A DNA stretch of 64,000 nt from assembly GCA_036768485.1 (NCBI GenBank), contig JAVLUZ010000162.1, positions 543,845-607,844 of the forward strand, written 5' to 3'. Under the pieces are notes generated by a model. It had not been told where the DNA came from. It was given only the letters and a program-made list of their open reading frames with translations, and ran no database searches. The DNA is from Mermis nigrescens (Eukaryota > Nematoda > Enoplea > Mermithida > Mermithidae). Shown here in pieces: positions 33,917 to 45,760 of this stretch (within the stretch, counting starts at the first letter, position 1; each line of letters opens with the position of its first letter). A program made the translations under genes and the position numbers.

Positions 33917-35137
33917 TCCTCATGGCCACATAAACTTCTTTTCAAAGATATGATAAGACACTAAAGGGACGGAAAAGTGCATTCCTCAATGTTTTAGAAA
34001 TCTCCAAATTTTTCCGCGCTTCGCGCCTCACATTTGTATGCGTGAAGAATTTCCCAAAATCTTCCTTCAGACGCGACCAAAAAAACGGCACTTTTTATAA
34101 CCTATTGTGTGAGAAAAAATTATATCCTGGGAAGTTTGACTCTAATAATCTTTAAAAGAGTATGTTGAGAGGCGTAATACTATTGATTAATATATTATGA
34201 ATGGGATATTCATAAATCACCTTGTTGATTATACAGCTAATGAAGTATCGTAATTCGCTATTCTGAGTAGTAATTATCATCAACTGGCATTCTTCTATCG
34301 TACATACAAACATCGCATTTAATTGAAACTTTTTGCGGGCGATTGTTTGCTTTTACCTAAAATATGGCGAATAAGAAGAAAAACAACAAATTGACGCAAA
34401 TGCAAAGAAACTCTGAAGAGCAATATGCAAATTTTCTGTACTTTCTGTTATTTTTTATGACATTCTGCTCTTTTCAAATAAATTTTGTCAATATAACTAC
34501 TTTTTTAAATGAGTTGTGGCTGCAACAATGTAGAGACAACTTTGAGAATTAATCATTATGTATGACAGTAACCGCGTAAATATTGTTGATTATTAATTAA
34601 TGAAATTATCTATTATAAAATTAAATAATTTAGTGAATAATAATTGTTATCGAAAGTAAACCACACTGTACACGTTTTCGATTTATCAATAAATTGTTTA
34701 TTTGATATACGATTTTAAAATGTTAAGAATATAAAACACAAGGCACTTCCGATCGACATTTCTTTTTGTCGCAATTGAAAATTTTGCGTTATGTTCATTG
34801 ATTATTCCCAAAATGTTAAACAATATCGCTGATATAGGGAATCCTAAGCACCATGTATTCGCTCTGTTTATCTAACTGTAAATTTTACTGTAGTAAAATA
34901 AATTTTGCTGATTAAAAATATATTATCGACTATTTTTTATTATTATAGTATAATAGAAAAGAACTTTTTCGCCTCATTATTTCTACCTGTATCATGCTTT
35001 TTCCTGATATGTATTTATCTAATTCATTTCGAACAAACAATGTGAAATCATTGGCGGAAATATATCTCTTTTGTACTAAGTCCTCTTAGTGTAATGCCTT
35101 TAGATTTTTATATAATGCTTTTTGCGGCTTCTTATTG

Positions 35138-35139
<2 letters not shown>
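33917..35139. other. AT-rich spacer with one unconvincing small frame
   Basis: TTTTTCCGCGCTTCGCGCC near 34010 matches the internal motif of longer hAT-like elements. A 62-codon ATG frame at 34364-34552 has a hydrophobic middle (LYFLLFFMTF) but no promoter or homology that I can see. Confidence 0.45.

Positions 35140-35225
<86 letters not shown>
35140..35225. repeat. (AT)n microsatellite
   Basis: About 42 AT dinucleotides with a single interruption near the right end. It gives a false Ile-Tyr frame. Confidence 0.97.
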
Positions 35226-35230
<5 letters not shown>

Positions 35231-37020
35231 GGATCGACGAGACACGTCGGGAAAATGTTTTTTGCCTCTGCTGTAAATTTTTAGCATTTTGATTAATTTG
35301 AAGAATTTTTAGAACTCAACCCAGAATTTGGTCGTTGCAGACGTATGCATGTTTTGGGGCTTCGCAGAGTCCCTCAAATTTCAATGCTGAACAAATAAAT
35401 TATTGTTCCCGAAATTAAGATTATGCAAATTTCAAATCAAAATGAGAATGAAATGGAAAGGAGCTTGAAATATTCGTCAATTTAAGATTTTTTTTATCAA
35501 ATTTTTTTTATCAAATTCAGATTCGAGATAGTTCGGGTTTAATTTCAGAAATTAAAACCTTTTTGATGGTTATTTTAGTTTCATAATGCTGAAAAGTTCA
35601 GAGATCATTTTAAAGTCGGAATTAGTACGATAATCTGATCTGTGCTGAATACGGGTACATTATAGTTGTTACGGTTAATACTATCCCTTCATTGCTAATT
35701 AAAATATTTTTCTCTTCAATAGCCGCAGGGCATATTCTTTTCTCAATCTCCTAACGAAGCTATAAATTTTAATGAGCCGAATAGGTGTCATCTCTCCACC
35801 CAAAACAGCTTTTTCTGAAATTTTTCTGCTGCAGGTAATAGGCACCTGTCGACCAATCTATAAATACCTTTATTTTATCCCTTATATTTGACGAATTTAC
35901 CCACTTTTACGCTGCACTTTGGACGGAAGCGCGCCATTCACGGATTCCATGAATCTTATAAATTATACTCTTGATGCCGCAGCATTAAAAAACACAATTT
36001 TAGGCTAAAAATGGCCAGAATTGCGGCTCCTAGCTCAGAAAACCTCGTTTCCTAGCTTGCCGGACCGATTATTCCATTATTTCGCTGCGTTGTCATAGGA
36101 GCATCCGTATGACGGCGATAAATCATTTTAGTTTTTTCAAGATCTTTCTTACCACTTCGCCTTTATTATTTTTCGGTTAAAAAAGCTTTGATTGGTGGTT
36201 TTTTTCGAAATCGGTCGGTTAGACGTCGGATGGCACTAAATCAAAAAGCGAGGTAAATAATCGAATGTGCCAAACATCATTATTAGCTTAGATTTGTTAT
36301 TGATGCAGCACTTTTCACTTCATTGTCGTTATTTAATCGAATTTCCTCAAAATCGTGCAATTCAGCCGTTTATTTTTCGTAAAATATTTCAGCGATATCT
36401 GCATGCGCGGGCAGCAACCGAATGTTGGAGTCTGAGGGAGAGGGATTAAAAATTAAATGGTCTAAAAAGTGGAGAAAAATTGATGGTAGGGACGAACAGA
36501 CACAGTTTTGTTTTGCATTAAATTACGAAAAATCGAAAGAGACTTTTGAAAATTTAGTTTTGGCGGTTTGTCGACATTTTGGGGGTGCCTCTGCGTGATT
36601 TTCCGCCGCCTTTCTATCTTGCTTTTCAACTTCTACTAGCGAATAGGGTCGCTTCGCTGCCCATTTGCAAAAAAGATGAATATAATTGATGACCAATATG
36701 CCAAAAGCCGTCTAGAAATTCATAAGTCTTATTTGTTATTGTTTTATGTTATCTTATTATTCATATCTACTCCTTTCCATACATGCAACGGCTCAAAATT
36801 CAGGGAAAGGGGTTCCCCGACCATCTTTAGGGAGGAGGGAGGATAAAGGACCTCAATTTATCGGTCAAAAGCGGCCAAAAGTCGCCTAAAACCTGCCAAA
36901 AAATTTAATTTTTTCCAAAAATCGGGGCGGGGGGGTGGGGGTTGTGGTCAAAAAGTTCCTGACTCTGGGAGAATAGGAGGACAACCAAATTTAGGTAGCG
37001 AATCTCCCCATCAACCCCAT
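35226..37020. other. Spacer with a J-like start at about 36402
   Basis: CATGCGCGGGCAGCAACCG at 36402 and the following GTCTGAGGGAGAGGGATT resemble family J. G-rich text at 36800-36960 is probably a decayed MITE. No gene is supported. Confidence 0.45.
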
Positions 37021-37024
37021 CAAC

Positions 37025-37269
37025 CATAGTTGGGCGGAAATAAAATTATGGAGCTGGGGGCGCAAAATTTTTCAAAGGTAAAAAAAGACCTTTAAAATGG
37101 AGGTATGGCAGAAAAAACACCATTTTTCAACGTTTCTCATCGAGCACTATACATTGGCATCAAAAAATTACGGAAAAAACAAAAAAATGTCCAAAAATTG
37201 AATTATAGGGGGTTATTGTAGTTTGTGGGGGAATGGTGCATACCCTCAAACAAACCCCTTGCTCGTGTG
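37025..37269 (+). mobile_element. Family A MITE (copy A7)
   Basis: CATAGTTGGGCGGAAATAAA start, AACACCATTTTTCAACG and CATTGGCATCAAAAAATTA interior, TTGCTCGTGTG end. No flanking octamer match is visible. Confidence 0.7.
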
Positions 37270-37399
37270 ACAAATAGATGGTGATGTGAATAGCGCAGAA
37301 AACTAAATTAAAGTTTGATTGATTCGCAAACAAATGCTAAAAGTTCTATATCAAATCAGCTGCTGGAAGCGGAGCTATCTACGATCGTACTAGCATTTT

Positions 37400-37590
37400 C
37401 GAAAAACTATGTTATTACACAAGTTTCTAGTCAATTTAGGGCACTTTTGGAGAAAGTTCTTAATCTTCATCCATTTTTGACCTTTATTTTTCCTGATTTC
37501 CCCCAAAAAATTCCCCATGTTTCCCTAGGGGTTATAGACCCGCCTAAACCACCCCTCCCCCGCTCCCCAAACTGCACGTCTGCTCTAGAT
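37400..37590 (+). mobile_element. Family C partial copy (3' half)
   Basis: Shares TTATTACACAAGTTTCTAGTC, CATCCATTTTTGACC and CCCTCCCCCGCTCC-type blocks and a CTGCACGTCTGCTC end with the 3' half of C2. The 5' half is missing. The 102-codon frame is a by-product. Confidence 0.5.
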
Positions 37591-37599
37591 AACCAGGAG

Positions 37600-40500
37600 C
37601 CCGAACGAACAAAATTTCCTTAGAAATTAAAATAAAATTAATGTCAAAAAATATGAACACTAAAACCCACTTTTTCAAATTCCTTCCTATTGACCAGAAA
37701 AGGTCAATTAAAGCGTTTTTATGCCATTTTCGCAATCATAACGATTTATTCAGGCCATTTTGTAAAAAAATTTTTTGCAAGCACACCTTATCCGGTATAC
37801 GAGTATCTAATCGAGCCGAGCTTGATTACCTGAAAAAACTCAATGTGGGATATACGTATATACATATTTCTCATTCAGTATATTCGTTGGAGAGCCTTTA
37901 ATTAGGTTTTTAACGCTTAGGTTCAAATCATGTCGTCATTATTAGATATTCAGCATTGCATTGCTAAGACCAGTGGGCGGATATTGAATAAGGCTGTGTG
38001 ATAAGACCGAAATAAAACGAGTTTGATTAGCTAAAGCAGATTTTTAATATTGATAAACTTTTCGCTTATTCCAAAAGACACGAAAAAGTTTGAAACGTAG
38101 GTACAAAAAATGGATGTATGTACGTACGACGAGTATAAATGAATCGGTCAGTCGCGTGAATAGTCAGTCTTTATTATAGTTTGAGTTCTAAATTGGATTT
38201 ATGGCTTATTAATTACTCTTGTGCATACTTAGGCAGCGTCGAAATCATACGTGTTCTTGGAGGGGACTTTGACCCTCCTCAAAATATTATTTTATTACAT
38301 AAACTTTCGGTTAGAGAATAGCATTTTTTTAAATTTTTTAGCTGTTTTTTCAAGAAAATGGATGCATTTCTGAAAAATAAAGAAAAATAATGTTTTCATC
38401 CCTATCCTCGATTTTAGCTTCTTTCTTAGCGTATGGAAATTTTTGCGCCCCTCACCTTTACTCCCAGAATCAGGCAGGCCCACCCGTGCATAGCGACCCT
38501 CATGTATCACAAAGTCGGCTATAACCACCGAATTTTGCATATAAAATCGTTTCGCGATTTTTTGTCCACCACCGGATAGACCCCGGTAAGAAAAGTCAGA
38601 AAATGACCTTTTCCGCGCATGCAAGCCATTTTTTAGTCTTTTTTTGACAAATATAAACGTTACTGGGCCGCGAAATGTCGGCCTTGTTAACGTATGTGCG
38701 TACGTCATCGTTTTTTAGGTTTCATTAGAGGATCACTACATTAAATTCTCCATGCTTCATTGTTTGTCGCTATCTTTACGATTCAATAGTAGGTAACATG
38801 CGAAACAATTTTTTTGATTCCCAAATGATTTTTTTGTTATCACCTGTCAATTTGGGGCGCTGATAGAATAGGCAACATTACGCGCCTGTTAATTAAAACT
38901 AGCCGATTTCCCATTTGCCCTCTGGCAAATCCCGGAGGATTAACATTTGTTGCGCTATTTTCGGCTTTAATCAAGCATAGAACGAATATGAGTCGACCTA
39001 AACAGTCATTTTTCATTCTAGCTCATGTACGAACGGCTAATTAATTAGTTACCCACGTTTTACTGACTAGCTGTGACAATAGGCAAATCTACTTATTTTT
39101 AGTAAGCCTTCACTTTTTTGCACTAAATCAGGCCCTATTACCTATTTAAGCTAGTTACGGCTAATTTTTTCCAACTTGTCCGCATGACAATGCTTAATTG
39201 ATCGTCTTTAGTCGCACGAGCTTGTTTTTCGTTTTGCGCATCAATTATCGTCGTTTTAACAACTTCGTTCCTATTCGTCAGTTTTTCAGTTTTTGGTCAC
39301 GTGACAAAAAATTTTAAGAAAATGTTCGTCATACGACGCGATCCAATTAGCCGACGTTTCCTAATCCGACGCCTTTTTTCCAACCGAAAATTTATAATTT
39401 ATGACTTATGAATCGCGGGCGTTTCGTATAATTGAACGATTTTTACGACATTTTTCGCGAGAAAATTGATAAGCGTATTCGTCGTAAATATCTCGCGCGA
39501 ATTTCGGCGAAAGAAAAATGACGCGCGACTGTCAAAAAAGATGTTTTTCTTGTTTTTCCTACCCTTTTTCACGGAAAAGTGCATAATTTGATAGGGGTTT
39601 CGGCCAGAATCGACGTATATTAAAAAAAGCGAATTTAAATACAAAAAAGGTATGCGACAGGTGAGTTAGGGCGCTATCGTACTAAACAAACAAACTTGAG
39701 CCAGTTATGCGTGTCACGGGTATAATGAGCCAAATGCAAGCTATTTTGACGTTATCAAGCAAATTTAGCAACGCAGTGGCCCTGATCCACATTCGTATTG
39801 ATGTTGGTAAATAGAATTTGGGCATTGAGACATTATTATCGCCGCCTAACTTATGAATGGCTTCGGGGGGCCAAATTTTTTATGGATCATAAACGACTGA
39901 AGAATTGATTGTGAGGGCAAGAAAACCAAATTCTCAACGTTTTTTACCGAGTACCATTTCGGAAAAGAAGACAATTCAATTCCAAGGAGGGCCTAAATTT
40001 CACGGGTCTTTTGAATTTTCCACGGATTTTCCACGCTCATGTTTGGTCTAAGGATCGCCATAAAAGTTTTTCTATTACGCTTTTTTAAGATTATAAAAGC
40101 CATAAGAGTACTACCAAAATTCAATTTTCTGACGTTTTTATCAATACAAAATCGTTTGTAATATAATAAAAATTTATTACGATGTCAGTGGGCATTGGCG
40201 CAAGCCCCCGAAGAAATGAACAATTTTGGGCAATAAACTCGTTGGGGGTTTTTTAAAGCTATATATCTTCTTCACTATTTTTTAAAACTAAAAATTTTTC
40301 ACTAACGTCAGCTATATTTTACGGTAATCAACAGATATTCTAAGGGAATTTAACCATACACTAAGAATACGTACCATTAGCAGACATCCACAGCATAAAG
40401 ATTTTGGGCTAGGGGTGACATTTTAAACTGTCTTTTTTAGGCCAAAAATGGTAGATACACTTAAACAAAAAAATTTGAGAAAAAATTTAAATAATTCAAA

Positions 40501-41680
40501 TAAATTGGACAAATTATATTTAAAAAATGAATATACGGCGCGAAGCGTCGGAAAGTTTGACATTTTTGAGTAAACAAGTAGCTAAAAATGCTTAAAACAG
40601 CACCTTTTCTTCGAGTTTCTTAAAAGCTTTTAGCGAATTGCGAATTCTCGGGGCGGGGTGAGGAAATTTCTGGGGAGGTGGAGTCACCCCACCCCATGAA
40701 ATTCTTCCTGCCAAGTGATGGTATTTTGCTCAAAATACTGGCAGACGCTTGTTGACTTCGTACACGAAATTTTATTCATCAATAATATTTCCATTTTTAT
40801 CACTGCTTTCTAATGCTAATTGACGTTCGGCCTACTAACAGGTAAGGTGCGACAAAAAATAAGTTTTGGCAAATATCTTTTAAAATGCTCAGGACCACAC
40901 ACAATCGTGGGGGTTGGACAGGATTTGGACCTCAAAAATTTAAAAGACCCTCGCATACCCCTCTGAGATTAAAATTTCTTATCTGTCGTGCAATTGTGAC
41001 CTAACAGAATTTAGACTCACCAAAATGACCCTAGAATTAGGAATATGCGCATCTAAGTTCACGAACATTACGTGCCCTACTTGACTGCTCTGCTGGACGG
41101 AACTTTATATATTTTGATTTGATTTCCAACAAATCAGCTCTTACATTAAATCTACTATGCGATTTTTTATTTATATAATTCGAATTTAACTTAATCGATT
41201 TTTTAGATCCGTGGAGCAATTCATTCTTATGTACTAGTGGGTTACTTATTTTCGATTTCATTTTTCGGCATCTCGTACGTTCCTGCTCACGGGCTGGTTG
41301 GCGCTAACTTTTTCTGACAAAACTAATATTAAAGGTTATGAAATGAGAAAATTATATTTTATTTCTTAGGAACGAGAGGCTTTGAGCACTTTCACCTTAC
41401 AATCATCTATTCCGTTATACAAATGTCATAATGAGCCTCGGGCATTCAATAAAGTGAAGCCTAATTACTATTTCGATGACGCAGATGAAAATTTGCCCTC
41501 TTCTTTTAATAAGCTGATTTATTAAAGTACGTTGCAGAAACGTCCTCGGGCTATACGGCAGATTATATATTACTTATGAATATCTATATTTTTATATAGT
41601 TTTCATGAAAAATTTATGATAATGCGGTTTTACCTTCTCCGGATCGTTCACGAAAACAAATTTGAGCAAAACTGGCTGAG
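37600..41680. other. Long AT-rich region with decayed repeats and no supported gene
   Basis: 38220-38700 contains MITE-like phrases (GGAGGGGACTTTGACCC; CCCACCCGTGCATAGCGACC) within a 137-codon minus-strand frame that I do not accept as a gene. 38710-39840 shows no repeat family. 39855-40050 is a decayed family A-like copy ending TTTTCCACGCTCATG. 40545-40680 resembles the family B interior (TATACGGCGCGAAGCGTCGG). The rest is unassigned. Confidence 0.4.
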
Positions 41681-41689
41681 CTGATGCAT

Positions 41690-41927
41690 TCCCATTGTTA
41701 TAATTACACATGGGTTTTCTGGGGGCTGCTAGATCCGCTGCAAAATACACCTCCCAGAATTCGAAAGTCGTCACAGATTGATATTTAAAAAAATGTTGTT
41801 TCGATTTTTCTCCATTTTTTTGACGCCTATAGATGAAGCTCGAAGAGGAACGTCGACAAATGATAGTTTGCCTCTACTATTAATTTTTTCGGAACTTTTC
41901 GGCCTTTGAAGTTTTTTGAACCCCCTC
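41690..41927 (-). mobile_element. Diverged family A-like copy, minus orientation
   Basis: ATGGGTTTTCTGGGGGCTGC, CCTCCCAGAATTCGAAAG, TTTTTTTGACGCCTATAG and GAGGAACGTCGAC follow the family A order in reverse. It directly precedes a family B copy. The minus-strand frame at 41592-41774 overlaps it. Confidence 0.4.
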
Positions 41928-41935
41928 TAGACCAT

Positions 41936-42260
41936 ACATGTACAGCATGGGAATTCTGGGGGAGGAATTAGACCCTCTTTTGGGCTAAAAAAGGATGGGT
42001 ACACGTCGAAAACGCTATTTTTTTGACATTTTAGACAATGCTCGTTTTTCAAGAACGAAAAAAGGTTTGAAAAGATGTTTTAAAAAATTGGAAAAATTTA
42101 CGTAAATCGAATAGATATTGTCAAAAAACGTTTGTATGGCACGAATCGCCGAGAATTCGAGATTTTTGAGCCAGAAATGGGCTAAAAACGCTTAAAAAGG
42201 CACACTTTTCACAACTTTTATCAATTTTTACAAAAAATCGATAATTCTGGAGTAATTTTT
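41936..42260 (+). mobile_element. Family B copy
   Basis: Starts CATGTACAGCATGGGAATTC (with CATA just before), then GGGTACACGTCGAAAACGC, GCTCGTTTTTCAAGAACG and TGTATGGCACGAATCGCC. It matches 24597 and 61404. The right end is uncertain. Confidence 0.6.
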
Positions 42261-42952
42261 TCTATATAAATCTTTATAATGGCAAAAATTGCATATTCGA
42301 AAGAAAAATGTAAAATTTTTAGGCGCTTGGTGCCGTTTTAAGACGATTCTTATTGATTTTTGCCCTCGTAAACCCAGAAATTAGCTAAATTACACTACCA
42401 AAGTTCGAACAACTCTGTTTTTACTACACTAAAATCGCTACTGTACCATAATTCGCGTGTTCAAAATGTACTAAGACTTTTATGGACCATATGTATACAT
42501 TCACAAACGGGCCTTGTACCAAAAAAACACTGGTTCTTACAATGATTCCCAGAATAAAGACATAGTTCCTTCGTCAATTTTATATCATTTTATAATAAAA
42601 ATTCTGAAACTTATTGCGTCTCGCGTAATAATCTTTGCATGCATTTTATTTAAGTCTTAGTTCTTGGGTAACATACATGGAAGCTCTTTGCTTTTGCGGC
42701 GCTTTGAGTTTTTTAGCCAATTCTGCCACGCATTCTGTGCGTTCCTCATGCAAAACTCTCAAAATGTTTTAAAAAATATGCTGATTTTTTGTATCAAAAT
42801 TGATTCACACTCTTATGTGAACCATTAAAAATTAATAAATGGTTATATTTTTTTATCAAAAGACGGCGAAAAAGCCGGTACTTTACGCATAATGTACTGA
42901 TTTTTCGGACTGTTTTCGTCACTATCAGAAAAATTTGGGGTTTCTACGAGGC

Positions 42953-43211
42953 ATGCACATGGGGAGGGTCCGCACTGCAGTGTATACAGCTCTAAGAATG
43001 GAAACATGGTAATTTTTTTAGGGAAAATGAGTTAAATGAAGGGCAAAATATATGAAAATCGAACCTTTTCTTCGAAAATGCGTGATTCCTAGAATGATTT
43101 TGATTTTGATTTTGATTTTGCCTTCATTTTGTCTCATTTTTCTGGAAAATTTCTCATTTTTTCGATTCTGGGGGTCTGACACCCTTAACCCCACTCCCAC
43201 GTGCATGTCTG
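42953..43211. repeat. Palindromic family C derivative (two 3' halves head to head)
   Basis: The left half (GGCATGCACATGGGGAGG, then GGAAACATGGTAATTTTTT) is mirrored by the right half (TTCTCATTTTTTCGATTCTGG, CCCACGTGCATGTCTG). The centre carries TTTTGA repeats near 43100. It generates two mirror-image frames (43018-43258) on opposite strands. Confidence 0.65.
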
Positions 43212-43219
43212 GTTCCGAC

Positions 43220-43496
43220 TTTAGGTGCACAGCATGTCCAATCTGGGGGCTCAGCTGATCTGAGGAGCCAGTTAGTGAGTTTTCCGGGTCAAAACGACCA
43301 TAAGGGCTGGTGTGATTGCTAAACTAGCGGTAAGACCGCGTTATCCCCCAGTATCTGATCAATTTCAAGCGCTTATGGGGAGAATTTTCGATTTTCATCC
43401 GTTTTTAAATTTTATTTCGACTCATTTTTTCCACGAAAATTTTCCATTTTTTTATTGCATGGATTTGGATCCTAACCCCCCCCGCGTAGATGTCTG
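43220..43496 (+). mobile_element. Family C MITE (copy C5)
   Basis: TTTAGGTGCACAGCATGTCC start, CGCTTATGGGGAGAATTTTC interior, CGCGTAGATGTCTG end. It is separated by exactly 8 bp (GTTCCGAC) from the palindromic C derivative. The right flank GTTCTTGT matches only 4 of 8. The 111-codon frame here is repeat-derived. Confidence 0.65.
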
Positions 43497-43536
43497 GTTC
43501 TTGTCAAAAAATACTCCATCGGCCACCGGGTACCAC

Positions 43537-44155
43537 CATAGGTGGGCGCAGTGTTTTTTGCACAAGGTACGTTTGTACATGTACAAAGATAGTCCCCAAA
43601 AGTCTTTGCATAATAAATATAGTACTGTAGCGATTTTAGTGTGGTAAAACAGGGTTTTCGATCTTTGGTAGTGTATTTTAGCTAATTTCTGGGTTTCTGA
43701 CGCCAGAAATTTCTAAAAATTGTCTCAAAACGGCGCCGACGAAATTTTTTGGGAATTTTACACTTTTTTGCAAATTTTTGTCCTCTCAAAAATCTTTGTA
43801 CATATACAAAGACGGTCCCGAAAAGTCTTTGTACATCCGGAAAAATCTTCGCCGAGTACAAAAAAAACACTGAGCGGGCGGCAGCAAAGTGCTATAAAGT
43901 AGGTGCAAAATCTTTTCAAAGGTAAAAAAATGACCTTCAAAATTGTAGTTAGGCTAAAAAAACACCATTTTTTAACGTTTCTCATGGAGCACAATCCAAT
44001 GGCATCAATGGCATCAAGAAAACGCGAAAAAAAGCGAAAAAAATTCAAAAATTGAATTCTGGGGGTATTTTGGTTTATCGGGGGGTATTTTCGTTTCTGG
44101 GGGGTATTCTGGTTTCTGGGGGCAGCATACCCCCAACCCCCTACGCCCAGGTATG
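43537..44155 (+). mobile_element. Family A MITE split by a nested element (copy A8)
   Basis: Begins CATAGGTGGGCG and ends CTACGCCCAGGTATG. GGTACCAC (43529-43536) and GGTACCAG (44156-44163) match in 7 of 8, proving that both parts belong together. The family interior resumes at 43881 (GCAGCAAAG). Confidence 0.8.
43549..43872. mobile_element. 324-bp hAT-like MITE nested in copy A8
   Basis: The ends CAGTGTTTTTTGCAC and, inverted, CAGTGTTTTTTTTGTACTC form a TIR. Flanking octamers GGTGGGCG and AGCGGGCG match in 6 of 8. The interior has repeated TTTGTACATGTACAAAGA-type palindromes and AAAGTCTTTG motifs. CAGTG ends with 8-bp duplications suit hAT. The short frames at 43682-44048 are by-products. 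Confidence 0.75.
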
Positions 44156-44254
44156 GGTACCAGCATGCGACGCTTTTATCTTAAGTCTCAGTATAAGGTA
44201 TCCTGTCAGTTTAGTCGACGTGTGACAAGCACGTGGTGCTGCCAAAAAATCGTT

Positions 44255-44260
44255 TATAAA
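44255..44260 (+). promoter_or_regulatory. Possible TATA box
   Basis: TATAAA lies 57 bp upstream of an ATG at 44317, with a CACGTG E-box at 44230. This is weak support for a small gene. Confidence 0.25.
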
Positions 44261-44316
44261 TGCGCGAAAACATAACATTTAATATCCGTTGTTTTTTCCG
44301 TCGTTATTAACTTCGG

Positions 44317-44547
44317 ATGTTTACGAAATTTCGCTCCATTCTGTCAGACTATTTTATATCACCTCGAGCGACGATAGCATTCTATTTGCTCTTCCTCATA
44401 TTGTTCTTGCGATTACCCTCCATTCTTATACGGAACATTAATTCTACGTCAGGATTTATTAAAATTATATTCTACGAAAACAACATCGACGACGATTCGC
44501 TCTATTATTCGCGAGCATTAAAATTTCCAGGAAACGACGTCGAATAA
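44317..44547 (+). CDS. Hypothetical small membrane protein (low confidence)
   Basis: A 76-codon frame with a start in repeat-free sequence just after copy A8. It has a TATA-like box 57 bp upstream and an AATAAA (44546-44551) overlapping its stop. It encodes a basic N-terminus, one hydrophobic segment at residues about 19-38 (ATIAFYLLFLILFL) and a short polar tail. It resembles no family I know. Part of the tail DNA (CTATTATTCGCGAGCATT) is loosely repeated at about 44619, which may instead indicate a non-coding duplication. A longer alternative frame continues through that region to 44704. It could be an exon or chance. Confidence 0.2.
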   Translation: MFTKFRSILSDYFISPRATIAFYLLFLILFLRLPSILIRNINSTSGFIKIIFYENNIDDDSLYYSRALKFPGNDVE

Positions 44548-44559
44548 TAAAGAGTCCTT

Positions 44560-45192
44560 TTGAAAAATTTTTGCTCGAAACCGTGGCGATGATGCTTTTG
44601 CGAAGTGATAAAACGCCGGCTATTATTTTCGCGTCGATTCATTTACCTGGTACAGGCGGTACCGAAGCTTTGTCGGTCGCTTTTGTTAGCCGGATTACTG
44701 TATAAGGTTAGGAAATGGCATTTCTCGATAATGTGAGGTACTGAGTGAGAAAATGCACCGAGGGTTCGCCCGAAGTCTAATATTTAGTTCCGCGGAATGT
44801 GTCGTTCGTAGAATCCTGCATCGTGGTAAGATTAATCGAATGACAACGGACGTGGAACAGCTCAAAATTTTGGAAATAAGCAACTAAAAATAGCCTGATA
44901 ACGCAAGTTTTTTCTGTCAGAAACGAGGGTATAAACAATCTTGTTCTTTGTTGCATGGGGTGGATGACCGACTTTGAATGGAGAATCCCCTATTCCCCTT
45001 TTACTTGTATGATATTCATTTAAATTAAATTTTATTTTAGTTTATTCTATATTTTATTTTTCCAACAATAATGATACGTTGCTCATCCATACTCGTGCAT
45101 ATAGGCAGCTTTTTAATCAAATATGGATCGAGTTCTTTTTCTTCAGCCGGGATGGAGGATCCCTCTTACAGACGGGGATGGCAGATCCCCCT
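44560..45192. other. Spacer without a recognised repeat
   Basis: The first part (to about 44900) is richer in CpG than the surroundings and free of MITEs. The remainder is AT-rich. No gene is supported. Confidence 0.4.
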
Positions 45193-45200
45193 TACCCAAG

Positions 45201-45389
45201 CAGGGGCGGATTTAGAGGGGCGGCCGCTCCCCCCATTGGCCCAAAATAGTGCGGAAAAATTAAGGATTTTTGAGCGATTTTTAGCGATTTTCGGGTTAAA
45301 ACAGCTAATTTTTCCGCCCAAGTCAGGGTTCCGCCCCCTCCTTAGGGTACCACGCCCCTCCCCTTGGGAAAATCCTGGATCCGCCACTG
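45201..45389 (-). mobile_element. Family D hAT-like MITE
   Basis: CAGGGGCGGATTTAGAGG on the left and, inverted, CAGTGGCGGATCCAGG on the right. TACCCAAG (45193-45200) and TATCCAAG (45390-45397) match in 7 of 8. The interior is as in 26643. The 136-codon frame across it is rejected. Confidence 0.8.
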
Positions 45390-45499
45390 TATCCAAGGTT
45401 GGTCGTCTGGTCCTCCTTCCCCAACCTCACCAAAGCCAGAAACTTTTTGACAACCCAACCCGATTGTTAGGAAAAATTTAGTCTTTTGGCCGGTTTGAG

Positions 45500-45760
45500 A
45501 TGTTTTTTGACCAAAAATTGGAGGTCGTTTACCCCTCCCCCTAAAAATTACCGGGAACCCTAAAAACAAAATTCCGGAACATTTTTAAAAGGTGCTCGAA
45601 ATCGACCTAAAACTTTGGAATAACGTAGTTTTAACGCTATTTTTAGAGTTTATATCATTTTTTAGGTCATTTTGGTCTTTGAAAAGCCAACTAGCTGAGC
45701 CAGAGACCAGCTGACCCCTCACATCGGCCTCCCCAGACCGGTTACACTGTGCATTTTATA
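45500..45760 (-). mobile_element. Family C MITE, minus orientation, left-truncated (copy C6)
   Basis: Carries GAAATCGACCTAAAACTTTGG and the AGACCAGCTGACCCC / CCCCAGACCGGTTACACTGT end. It is in tandem with C7, separated by the octamer GACGGAAC. Confidence 0.55.

Noticed and set aside
34364..34552. 62-codon ATG frame with a hydrophobic middle
   Set aside because: AT-rich chance frame; no promoter, family or splice support seen.
35094..35276. Ile-Tyr repeat frame
   Set aside because: Translation of the (AT)n microsatellite.
38295..38708. 137-codon minus-strand frame
   Set aside because: No domain, composition typical of AT-rich spacer, and it spans MITE-like phrases.
45071..45481. 136-codon plus-strand frame
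   Set aside because: Most of it is family D MITE sequence.
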